Assembly (NCBI GenBank): GCA_000952975.1
Contig: LM997412.1
Location: forward strand, 930,001 to 994,000
Length of the DNA: 64,000 nucleotides
Source: Peptoniphilus sp. ING2-D1G
Lineage (GTDB): Bacteria > Bacillota > Clostridia > Tissierellales > Peptoniphilaceae
Reading direction: 5' to 3'
The notes under the pieces were generated by a model. The model saw only the letters and a list, made by a program, of their open reading frames with translations, ran no database searches and had not been told where the DNA came from. Every line of letters begins with the position of its first letter. The first letter of the stretch is position 1. This document shows positions 28,467-36,576 of the stretch, one piece after another. Made by a program: the position numbers and the translations under genes.

Positions 28467-29657
28467 TTAATTTTTCTTTTCAAAAAATCCGAATACTACG
28501 GGTTTTCCCTTTTCTACCATTATTTTGCCCTTTGCGATTACCATGTCGATATTTAAAGTTTTTTCATCTAAAAGATTTAAATCGGCATCATAATCCACTT
28601 CGATTCTACCCTTTGACTTCATCTTCAAAATTCTCGCCGGATTGGATGTAAGTCCCTTTATTGCAATTTCAAGAGGAATATCTTCTTTGAATACACATTC
28701 CTTTATTCCTTCTATGAGACATGCTGAAGTGCCTACTCCTATTCCCAAGTATTCTCCTTTGTCGTTAAACATCGGGAAACTTCCTTGCCCATCTGATGTA
28801 AAAGTGAAGTTGTCCAAATTAATGTCTTCTTGAATGAGTCTTTTTACAGCTTTTGAATATCTGACTTCTCCATATTCTCTTTCCCACAAATCCGGATCTT
28901 CCGCTCCTGAAAAATCACAATATCCTCCACGCTTCATATATTCAATGCCTTCTTCAAATAGTTCGGGATTTCTTCCTACATGTGTCGGAAGAAATTGACT
29001 AATGGGAATTTCTGTTTCAGCTACTGCTCTATTTAAGTAATCCAGATTTGATTTTCCATCTCCCATGTGAATATTTACTATTCCTGCTTTGCCTGATAGC
29101 ATTCCACCTATTCTTGCCTCCGATGCAAGTCTTACGAATTCTTCAAAGGTCGGTTGTGAGGATCTGTGGTCTGACAATGCAACTTCTCCCACACCTATTA
29201 TTTTATCAACGGACATTATATCCTTCATGATATCTCCGGTAAGGGTTGGCACGGGAATTCTGTAAGCTCCTGTATATACATAGGTACTTATTCCCTCTTC
29301 TTCTAAACCTCTGGCCTTTGCCAAAAGTGCGTTGATATCTCTTCCTATTCCGTCTGTGCCTATGGTTCCCACCACCGTTGTAACTCCTGCTGTTGTAAAT
29401 GTGGTTAAGGTTCCCTCGGGAGTTCTTGTAGCAAATCCTCCTTCACCTCCGCCTCCCATTATATGGACATGACAGTCTATAAATCCGGGAACTAAAACTT
29501 TACCTGTTCCGTCTATCTCTGTGACTTCTATGGATTCCGGAACCTTTACTTCAATATCATTTTCTACTGCTGTGATTTTGTCATTAAATATCAATACATC
29601 TCTTTCACCGATATAATCAGGAGTATAGGTCTTTACATTTCTAATGATTTTTATCAT
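28467..29657 (-). CDS. iadA: isoaspartyl dipeptidase (IadA-type metal-dependent hydrolase)
   Basis: Amidohydrolase-superfamily enzyme that cleaves beta-aspartyl (isoAsp) dipeptides formed by protein damage or cyanophycin breakdown. The metal and family motif GFIDCHVHIMGGGGEGGF (about residues 60-77) is followed by RTPEG, FLPTHVGRN and FTSDGQGSFPMF. The ATG at 29655-29657 is preferred; the ATG 9 nt earlier overlaps the AAGGG ribosome site. This gives 396 aa, as in the family. It directly follows a YfcC transporter gene, suggesting joint uptake and breakdown of isoaspartyl peptides. Confidence 0.93.
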   Translation of the reverse strand: MIKIIRNVKTYTPDYIGERDVLIFNDKITAVENDIEVKVPESIEVTEIDGTGKVLVPGFIDCHVHIMGGGGEGGFATRTPEGTLTTFTTAGVTTVVGTIGTDGIGRDINALLAKARGLEEEGISTYVYTGAYRIPVPTLTGDIMKDIMSVDKIIGVGEVALSDHRSSQPTFEEFVRLASEARIGGMLSGKAGIVNIHMGDGKSNLDYLNRAVAETEIPISQFLPTHVGRNPELFEEGIEYMKRGGYCDFSGAEDPDLWEREYGEVRYSKAVKRLIQEDINLDNFTFTSDGQGSFPMFNDKGEYLGIGVGTSACLIEGIKECVFKEDIPLEIAIKGLTSNPARILKMKSKGRIEVDYDADLNLLDEKTLNIDMVIAKGKIMVEKGKPVVFGFFEKKN

Positions 29658-29669
29658 AATTATCATCCC

Positions 29670-31382
29670 TTATTGAAAGTTAATAGATACTGCTATGAAC
29701 AATACCACGCATCCTATTGCGAATAAGAACAACTGCATCTTACCTTGGAATTTTGCCCATTTTGACCAATCAATCCCTGCAACTCCCAAAACTCCTATTA
29801 AGCTTGCGCTTACAGGTGTAAAGGCATCTACAAATCCAGCACCCATTTGGTAAGCAAGTACAGCTATTTGTCTTGAAACTCCTACCAAGTCGGAAAGAGG
29901 TGCCATAATAGGCATTGTAAGGGCTGCTTGTCCCGAGTTGGATGTTACCACTAAATTGAAGCAACTTTGGAAAATATACATTCCCACCGCAGCTACGAAC
30001 TTCGGAACCCCTTGTAATACACTGCCCATTGAGTTGAGTATCGTATTAAGGGCCGAGAAACTGTTGGCGTCACTTCCGCCAAGTACGATTAATATTCCCT
30101 TGGCCATACCTACTACCACTGCTGTCCCTGCAAGTCCTGCAGCTCCTTTTTGAAATTCAGATGCCATTGAATTTATCGTCATACCGTTTAATTTGAAGAT
30201 ACATGCGGTTATTCCTGCCACAAATCCCATTACGAAGAATTGAGAAGCTATTTCAGGAATGTAGTATCCTTTAGACATTACTCCCCATATAATCCAAATT
30301 AATACCGCAAGCATTTCCAATAAAATTATTTTATGTCCTAAATTAAATTCTTGTGCTGATTTGTCTTCATGGAACTGAGTTCTGACTTTGTTATCTATTT
30401 CATACATTACAGAAGAAGTTGGATTCTTTCTTATTTTTTCTGCATAGTACATCATGTATGCTGCTGCAAGTCCTGTGACTATAAACCAACAAGCAAGCCT
30501 AAATCCAGCTCCCGACAGAACCGGAATCCCCGCAATACCTTGTGCAATCGCAACACTGAACGGGCTCATCCAAGATACGGCATTTCCCACTTGTGAAGCT
30601 ACAAAGGTAACTGTTACCGCAACGATTGAATCATATCCGAGTGCTATGACAAAGGGTACCATTACCATTGAAAAGGGAATAACTTCCTCACTCATTCCAA
30701 AGGTAGCTCCTCCTAAGGAGAACAAATAAAACAAAAGTGGCAGTGCAAGTCTCTCAAGTCCCTTTGACTTATCTATAAATGCGTAAATTCCAGCATCTAT
30801 TGCCCCGGTAGCCATGACAATTCCAAAGGCTCCGCCAACTACTAAAAGCAAAGCTACAATTCCTACAGCAGAACCGTATTTATCTCCTGTTACCAAGCCT
30901 TCAAATACGTAATTCAAAAATCCGAATCCGCCGAAATCATCTGTTCCCCAAATTCCTGCAGTTTTATTGAGTTTCTTTGAAGTGTCATAAAAATCTTCTC
31001 CATAAATTTCATACAACACATCATCTGTAAGTCCAAAGCCATCTAAATCTTCTTGGGTAATTTCTTCCGGATTGGAAGCTATGTATTCATTAAATCCTTC
31101 AATGTCAACGTCGTTTTCTTCTAATAAAGTTTCGTCTTTTGCAAGTTTAGGTAAATTTTCTGACAAAAATGTCTCATTTAGATTGTATTTATACCTAAAA
31201 GTTTCTGCTCTTAAAACTGTTCTGGACTTAATTTCTCCGGTTGAATCTTCATACTCTACTTCATGAGTTGAAAACTTTCCCGCTGGTATTAAAAAAGTAA
31301 GTAGCCAACAAAGCACTACAACTACAAAAATAATTGCATATGTGTGCGGTGTTTTAAATTTTGTTAATTTTTTCTCATTCAT
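29670..31382 (-). CDS. YfcC family membrane transporter with enlarged first extracytoplasmic loop
   Basis: Member of the YfcC/ArsB-NhaD-like transporter group, whose substrates (amino acids, dicarboxylates or peptides) are poorly defined. The signature start FKTPHTYAIIFVVVVLCWLL and LIPAGKF (about residues 9-36) are present, followed by about 11 further helices from residue 165 on. Conserved Gly-rich loops include FGMSEEVIPFSMV and NSGQAALTMPIMAPLSD. Residues about 37-160 form a long acidic extracytoplasmic segment. This makes the protein 570 aa, longer than usual (about 460-510). It is probably operonic with iadA, 12 nt downstream. Confidence 0.88.
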   Translation of the reverse strand: MNEKKLTKFKTPHTYAIIFVVVVLCWLLTFLIPAGKFSTHEVEYEDSTGEIKSRTVLRAETFRYKYNLNETFLSENLPKLAKDETLLEENDVDIEGFNEYIASNPEEITQEDLDGFGLTDDVLYEIYGEDFYDTSKKLNKTAGIWGTDDFGGFGFLNYVFEGLVTGDKYGSAVGIVALLLVVGGAFGIVMATGAIDAGIYAFIDKSKGLERLALPLLFYLFSLGGATFGMSEEVIPFSMVMVPFVIALGYDSIVAVTVTFVASQVGNAVSWMSPFSVAIAQGIAGIPVLSGAGFRLACWFIVTGLAAAYMMYYAEKIRKNPTSSVMYEIDNKVRTQFHEDKSAQEFNLGHKIILLEMLAVLIWIIWGVMSKGYYIPEIASQFFVMGFVAGITACIFKLNGMTINSMASEFQKGAAGLAGTAVVVGMAKGILIVLGGSDANSFSALNTILNSMGSVLQGVPKFVAAVGMYIFQSCFNLVVTSNSGQAALTMPIMAPLSDLVGVSRQIAVLAYQMGAGFVDAFTPVSASLIGVLGVAGIDWSKWAKFQGKMQLFLFAIGCVVLFIAVSINFQ

Positions 31383-31423
31383 AATTTTCCTCCTTATTAT
31401 TTATATTACTATCTATTTATATT

Positions 31424-31452
31424 ATTATAACTCTTTACAACTCTGTAAACAA
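31424..31452 (-). promoter_or_regulatory. sigma-A promoter of yfcC-iadA
   Basis: Minus strand: -35 TTGTTT (31447-31452), 17-nt spacer, -10 TATAAT (31424-31429). A palindrome fills the spacer. Confidence 0.6.
31434..31449. promoter_or_regulatory. candidate operator palindrome in the yfcC promoter
   Basis: TTTACA-ACTC-TGTAAA, a perfect 6+4+6 inverted repeat lying in the spacer and touching the -35, a position suited to repression. The regulator is unknown. Confidence 0.4.
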
Positions 31453-31562
31453 ATTCTAAGTTTAATTTGCTATAAAACCTTTATAAACGGCCTTTAAATT
31501 TTAAATTTTTGTTTTAATGTTATTCTTACACTGTCACTATCATTTAATTTATAATTAATCTG

Positions 31563-31571
31563 TGTTAAAAT
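31563..31571 (+). promoter_or_regulatory. extended -10 promoter of lepB-lepA
   Basis: TGTTAAAAT (TG one base before -10 TAAAAT). No good -35 at 16-18 nt. About 65 nt upstream of lepB. Confidence 0.4.
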
Positions 31572-31639
31572 ACATGTTAGTTCAATTTAAGTTTTTAAAA
31601 ATTTTTATACATTTCATAAATTTATGTCAGGAGAATTAA

Positions 31640-32173
31640 ATGAAAGAGAAAAAAGAAAGCCTTATGAATTATATTTTTATGTTTGCAATAGCTATAATTT
31701 TAGCTTTATTAATAAGACATTTTGTATTTACATCAAACATAGTCAGCGGTGTTTCAATGGAGCCGTCTTTTCAAAATAACGACAGACTTATAGCCTTAGT
31801 ATTCCCTTTATATTTGAAGGATCCGGAATACTCCGATGTTGTAATAATAGAATCTCCCATTGAAGAAAATAAAGAGTATATAAAAAGAATTATCGCAAAA
31901 CCCAGGGACAATGTCTTAATAGAAAATGGTTCTGTCTATGTCAACGGAAATAAATTAAATGAGCCCTACATAGAACAGGGTGTTGAAACCCAAATATACA
32001 ACGACTTTTTTTGGACCTTGGATGAAAATCAATATTTTGTGCTGGGAGATAACAGGAATCCGGGAAAATCTTCAGATTCGAGAGTTTTCGGTCCTATTGA
32101 AAGGGAAGCCATAAAGGGAATTGTAAAATTTCGTTTTTGGCCTCTTTCAAAATTCGGTGTAATAGGAGGTTAA
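31640..32173 (+). CDS. lepB: signal peptidase I
   Basis: Type I signal peptidase releasing exported proteins from the membrane. A single N-terminal membrane helix (about 8-27) is followed by the Ser-Lys dyad: Ser39 in SGVSMEPSF and Lys82 in [12 protein letters not shown]. Box E ([18 protein letters not shown]) is near residue 135. 177 aa matches the Firmicutes SipS type. It lies 1 nt before lepA, and its last codons contain the lepA ribosome site. Confidence 0.96.
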   Translation: MKEKKESLMNYIFMFAIAIILALLIRHFVFTSNIVSGVSMEPSFQNNDRLIALVFPLYLKDPEYSDVVIIESPIEENKEYIKRIIAKPRDNVLIENGSVYVNGNKLNEPYIEQGVETQIYNDFFWTLDENQYFVLGDNRNPGKSSDSRVFGPIEREAIKGIVKFRFWPLSKFGVIGG

Positions 32174-32174
32174 G

Positions 32175-33986
32175 ATGAGTAACAGACAAAAATATATAAG
32201 AAATTTTTCAATAATAGCTCATATTGATCATGGAAAATCAACTTTGGCCGATAGACTTATTGAAGATACCGGTATGCTCACAAAAAGAGAAATGGAGTCC
32301 CAAGTGTTGGACTCTATGGATCTCGAAAGAGAAAGAGGCATAACCATCAAGCTTAAAGCCATAAGACTTGTATATAAATCAAAGGACAACCAAGAGTATA
32401 TTTTCAATTTAATTGACACTCCGGGTCATGTCGATTTTAACTACGAAGTTTCCAGATCTCTTGCCGCATGCGAAGGGGCGCTTGTCGTAGTTGATGCTTC
32501 TCAGGGTATAGAAGCTCAAACCCTTGCCAATGTATATCTTGCCATAGATCAAGACCTTGAACTTGTGCCAATACTTAACAAAATCGATCTTCCCAGTGCA
32601 AGACCCGATGAAGTGAAGAAAGAAATTGAAGATATAATCGGACTGGATGCAGAAGATGCTCCGCTTATTTCCGCAAAAAACGGAATAGGAATTGACAAAG
32701 TCTTAGAAAAGATTATCGAAGATATCCCCGCTCCCACAGGAGATGAAAATGCTCCTCTGAGAGCATTGATTTTTGATTCTTACTACGATAGCTACAAAGG
32801 TGTAATTTGTTACGTTAGAATTGGCGATGGCACGGTAAAGCCCGGCGATGAAATAGAAATGTACTCAACAGGTAAAAAGTTTGAAGTTGTCGATGTAGGC
32901 GTTACTACATCAGGTCATATGTCCTTGGATAAATTATCTGCAGGCGATGTAGGATATATAGCTGCAAGTATTAAAAATGTAAAGGAAGCAACTGTCGGCG
33001 ACACTATTATTGAAGCAGGCAAAAAAAATGTGCAACCTTATCCCGGATATAAAAAAGTAGTACCCATGGTATATTGCGGTATTTATCCCGGAGAAGGTGA
33101 AGAGTATACGGCGCTTAGAGATGCCCTTGAAAAACTGCAAGTAAATGACGCAGCTTTGGATTTTGAAGCTGAAAGCTCCGTTGCCTTGGGATTCGGATTT
33201 AGATGCGGTTTTTTGGGACTGCTACACATGGAAATAATACAGGAAAGATTGGAAAGAGAATTTGATCTAAATCTTGTCACAACAGCTCCCTCAGTTATCT
33301 ACAAAGTTACAAAGGTAGACGGTACGGTCATGATGATACAAAACCCGTCCAATCTGCCCGACCCTACAGAAATTGCTATTACAGAAGAGCCCATAGTGAC
33401 AGCGGATATAATGACACCTACGGATTATGTGGGTTCAGTTATGGAACTTTGCCAAAACAGACGCGGAAAATTCATAAATATGGAATATTTGGAAGAAACA
33501 AGAGCTTTAATAAAATACGATTTACCCTTAAATGAAGTGATATATGATTTCTTTGATGCTCTAAAATCAAAGACTAAAGGATATGCCTCCTATGATTATG
33601 AATTCAAAGGTTATGAAGAATCCGATCTTGTAAAACTCGACATACTTATCAATTCAAATTTAGTCGATGCTTTTTCCATAATAGTTCATGAATCCACAGC
33701 CTACAGCAAAGGCAGAAAAATTTGCGAAAAACTAAAAGACGTAATCCCCAGACATCAGTTTGCAATACCAATTCAAGCAGCTATTGGCAATAAAATCATA
33801 GCCCGCGAAACTATACGTGCTCTTAGGAAAGATGTTCTCGCAAAATGTTACGGTGGAGATATTTCAAGAAAGAGAAAGTTGCTTGAAAAACAAAAAGAAG
33901 GTAAAAAACGCATGAGAATTGTCGGAGATGTGGAAGTGCCACAAGAAGCATTCTTGACCGTTTTAAAATTCGATGAAGAAAAATAA
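32175..33986 (+). CDS. lepA: elongation factor 4 (LepA)
   Basis: Ribosome-associated GTPase related to EF-G, involved in translation initiation and 30S assembly. G1 [16 protein letters not shown]3 DTPGHVDF, G4 NKIDLPSA and the C-terminal LepA-specific domain ([20 protein letters not shown]) are visible. 603 aa is standard. It overlaps the hemW start by 14 nt. In Bacillus lepA-hemW runs into hrcA; here the block points away from it. Confidence 0.98.
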   Translation: MSNRQKYIRNFSIIAHIDHGKSTLADRLIEDTGMLTKREMESQVLDSMDLERERGITIKLKAIRLVYKSKDNQEYIFNLIDTPGHVDFNYEVSRSLAACEGALVVVDASQGIEAQTLANVYLAIDQDLELVPILNKIDLPSARPDEVKKEIEDIIGLDAEDAPLISAKNGIGIDKVLEKIIEDIPAPTGDENAPLRALIFDSYYDSYKGVICYVRIGDGTVKPGDEIEMYSTGKKFEVVDVGVTTSGHMSLDKLSAGDVGYIAASIKNVKEATVGDTIIEAGKKNVQPYPGYKKVVPMVYCGIYPGEGEEYTALRDALEKLQVNDAALDFEAESSVALGFGFRCGFLGLLHMEIIQERLEREFDLNLVTTAPSVIYKVTKVDGTVMMIQNPSNLPDPTEIAITEEPIVTADIMTPTDYVGSVMELCQNRRGKFINMEYLEETRALIKYDLPLNEVIYDFFDALKSKTKGYASYDYEFKGYEESDLVKLDILINSNLVDAFSIIVHESTAYSKGRKICEKLKDVIPRHQFAIPIQAAIGNKIIARETIRALRKDVLAKCYGGDISRKRKLLEKQKEGKKRMRIVGDVEVPQEAFLTVLKFDEEK

Positions 33987-35142
33987 TTTTATTGAAAATT
34001 TAACTACCGAACAAAAAGATCTATCTCTCTATATACATGTCCCCTTTTGCGAAAGCAGATGTCACTACTGTGATTTCTGCTCATCGGTAATAAAGGAAGA
34101 CATGGTGGATAAATATTTCAACTGTCTCTTTAAGGAAATAAAACTCTATACAAACTTTTTAAAGAACAAAAATATAGTTAGCATATTCATAGGTGGAGGT
34201 ACTCCCTCTTCCGTAAAGAGCAAATATATAATAAAAACAATCGAGATTATAAATGATTTTTCAAGCATAGTAAAAGATGCTGAGATTACTGTGGAAATGA
34301 ATCCCAATTCCGCAAGTAGCGATAAAATAAAAGACTATTTAAATGCAGGCATAAACAGATTTTCCATAGGTGCTCAGTCCTTTAATGATTGTCTGCTTAA
34401 AAAAATAGGCAGAATACACACAAAAAAAGATATTTTAACTTGTATAGACCTTTTGAAAAATGCCGATGTTAAAAATTTCAGTCTGGATTTAATGTCAGGG
34501 CTTCCCTCTCAAAGATTAAGAGACGTGAAAGAATCTATAAAGTATGTGGATTTCCTAAAACCCAATCATATTTCCTTCTATTCGCTTATACTTGAAAAGG
34601 GGACTTATTTATACGACAATAGTGAAGAATACAATTTTCCCGATGAAGTTTTGGATAGACAAATGTACCATTTTATATGCAAAGAACTTGAAAATTTAAA
34701 TTATCATCAATATGAAATTTCAAACTTTGCACAGGACGGATATGAATCCGTGCATAATCTCAGATATTGGAAATTAAAAAATTACCTGGGCTTAGGAATG
34801 TCTTCACATTCAAACATTGACAATACAAGATTTTGGAACACTTCAGATTTCGGTGATTATTTCAACTTTATTAATTCAAAGAACACTGCAGTGGCAAATT
34901 TTGAGACTTTATCAAAAAAAGACCGATTAAATGAATATATTATGATGGGATTAAGATTAAATGAGGGTCTTGATATTTCATACATTGATGAAAAATTTAG
35001 AATTGAATTTTTAAAAGAATATAAAAACTCCATAGAAAAAAACATAGACTTGCATTTAATTCATATTGATAAAGATAATTTAAAACTCACAAACAAAGGA
35101 AAGGACCTTTGCAATAAGGTTGAGCTTGATTTTTTTAAGTGA
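33973..35142 (+). CDS. hemW: HemW-like radical SAM heme chaperone
   Basis: Radical-SAM protein formerly called oxygen-independent coproporphyrinogen oxidase-like; HemW binds and inserts heme. The cluster motif [10 protein letters not shown] (CX3CX2C) follows SLYIHVPF, and FIGGGTPSS and SIGAQSFND are typical. 389 aa is full length. The start overlaps lepA. No other heme gene is in the window, so its client in this presumably fermentative organism is unclear. Confidence 0.92.
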   Translation: MKKNNFIENLTTEQKDLSLYIHVPFCESRCHYCDFCSSVIKEDMVDKYFNCLFKEIKLYTNFLKNKNIVSIFIGGGTPSSVKSKYIIKTIEIINDFSSIVKDAEITVEMNPNSASSDKIKDYLNAGINRFSIGAQSFNDCLLKKIGRIHTKKDILTCIDLLKNADVKNFSLDLMSGLPSQRLRDVKESIKYVDFLKPNHISFYSLILEKGTYLYDNSEEYNFPDEVLDRQMYHFICKELENLNYHQYEISNFAQDGYESVHNLRYWKLKNYLGLGMSSHSNIDNTRFWNTSDFGDYFNFINSKNTAVANFETLSKKDRLNEYIMMGLRLNEGLDISYIDEKFRIEFLKEYKNSIEKNIDLHLIHIDKDNLKLTNKGKDLCNKVELDFFK

Positions 35143-35146
35143 TATC

Positions 35147-35175
35147 TTGCAATAGAGCTTTTAAAGTGATAGAAT
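35147..35175 (+). promoter_or_regulatory. sigma-A promoter of rpsT
   Basis: -35 TTGCAA (35147-35152), 17-nt spacer, extended -10 TGATAGAAT (-10 TAGAAT at 35170-35175), 34 nt before the rpsT start. Confidence 0.75.
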
Positions 35176-35208
35176 ACTAAGAGCTAAAAAATCGTGGAGG
35201 TGAATTAC

Positions 35209-35466
35209 ATGGCAAATATTAAATCAGCTTTAAAAAGAATTGAAGTGGCAAAAAGAAATGCGGCGCGCAACAAATCTATAAAAACCGGAATAAGAACAGA
35301 AATTAAAAAGTTTGAAGGGGCATTGAGTGCGGGCAATATCCAAGAAGCAAGAGACCTTTTAAGAACTGTTGACAAAAAACTTAAAAAGGCTGCGCATAAA
35401 AATGTAATCCATAAAAATGCAGCGTCCAGAAAATTATCAAACTTAGCTAAAAAACTAAATAAATAA
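35209..35466 (+). CDS. rpsT: 30S ribosomal protein bS20
   Basis: Primary 16S rRNA-binding protein made of three Lys/Arg/Ala-rich helices. The sequence MANIKSALKRIEVAKRNAAR starts the family and the C-terminus HKNAASRKLSNLAKKLNK is typical. The ATG at 35209 is preferred because GGAGGTG lies 7 nt before it, giving 85 aa. It is monocistronic, with its own promoter and terminator, and converges with holA. Confidence 0.97.
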   Translation: MANIKSALKRIEVAKRNAARNKSIKTGIRTEIKKFEGALSAGNIQEARDLLRTVDKKLKKAAHKNVIHKNAASRKLSNLAKKLNK

Positions 35467-35500
35467 TTTTCCCATTGTAACATCTTTGGATTTAAGATAA

Positions 35501-35534
35501 AAGCCTGAGAAAATTCACAGGCTTATTTTTATTT
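35501..35534 (+). terminator. intrinsic terminator of rpsT
   Basis: 7-bp stem AAGCCTG/CAGGCTT, 10-nt loop, followed by ATTTTTATTT on the plus strand. Confidence 0.82.
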
Positions 35535-35574
35535 CCAAAAATCAGTCTTATAAATTACAAGCAAATAGAAACTT

Positions 35575-36576
35575 CTATTTTGATGTGATCGAAATAATCA
35601 AAGTTTCAATTAAAATTTTATCATTCACTCCTGTGGTTTTTATTAAATTGTCGACTTCCGTGAGATTTTTGTGTATGTTATACAGATCTTTTAATTTGAA
35701 ATTTTTGCTGTAGTCTGCAATTTTATTGAACTCATAAGAACTTATGCCTATTTCCTTTTGTATCTCCAATCTGTTATATCCCACTTCCTTTAAATTTTTA
35801 TAAATCATCATGAACCTCATCTGCCTTATTATCATGTACAATATTCTCTGTAGCGGTTCATTTAAACTGTACAGTTTGTCGAATTCAATTAAAGACCTTT
35901 CAGTTTGTCTCGATGAAAGCGCATTTAAAAACTTGAAAATATTCGAATCGATATTTTCCGAAAGGGATTTGTCAATCATGTCTTTTGTTACTACATCCCC
36001 ATCTGCAAGAGAAAATAATTTGTCCATTTCATTTTTTAAATCATAAAGAGAAATATTGATATCTCTTGAATTATAGTTAGATTTATTTATAAAGTACATA
36101 TTGTCAGAGGTGTTTATTTTATATCCTTTAAGCGTAAAGTACTCCGCAACAAATCTGTTAACTTCATTTCCTTTTAATTTTGCAAATTCCACATCTCTTT
36201 TATTTTCTTTGAAGTATTTAAAAAATTTCCTTTTTTTGTCCAATTCATTGTTTCTATCCAAAAAAATAAGAATATTAAAATCAGCTAAATTATCAATAAA
36301 TTCGTAAAAATTCTTTTTTAAACCTACTGTGAACTCCGCCATGTTTTTAACAACTACAACCCTTTTTTCATCAAATACCGGCAAAGTTTCGCAAGAAGAA
36401 ACAAGAGAATTTTCAGTTAAATTCTCACCGTCCAAAAAAATCAAATTAAAACTTCTAAAATCCTTCTTCGTATGTTTTTTTATAATGTATTCCAAAGTAT
36501 TATCAAGGAGCAAACTTTCATATCCGTAAAATAAGTAAGCCCCCTTGATATCTCCTCTGTAAAGTTCTCTGTACAT
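35575..36576 (-). CDS. holA: DNA polymerase III subunit delta
   Basis: Clamp-loader delta subunit that opens the beta sliding clamp. The family start MYRELYRGDIKGAYLFYGYE and the AAA+-like fold without Walker motifs are visible. The C-terminal collar helices lie around residues 215-333. The start is set at ATG 36574-36576 with GGTGA about 8 nt upstream, giving 333 aa; a TTG 15 nt earlier is less likely. The start lies inside the comEC reading frame (59-nt overlap). The comEC-holA order is the usual Firmicutes one. Confidence 0.92.
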   Translation of the reverse strand: MYRELYRGDIKGAYLFYGYESLLLDNTLEYIIKKHTKKDFRSFNLIFLDGENLTENSLVSSCETLPVFDEKRVVVVKNMAEFTVGLKKNFYEFIDNLADFNILIFLDRNNELDKKRKFFKYFKENKRDVEFAKLKGNEVNRFVAEYFTLKGYKINTSDNMYFINKSNYNSRDINISLYDLKNEMDKLFSLADGDVVTKDMIDKSLSENIDSNIFKFLNALSSRQTERSLIEFDKLYSLNEPLQRILYMIIRQMRFMMIYKNLKEVGYNRLEIQKEIGISSYEFNKIADYSKNFKLKDLYNIHKNLTEVDNLIKTTGVNDKILIETLIISITSK

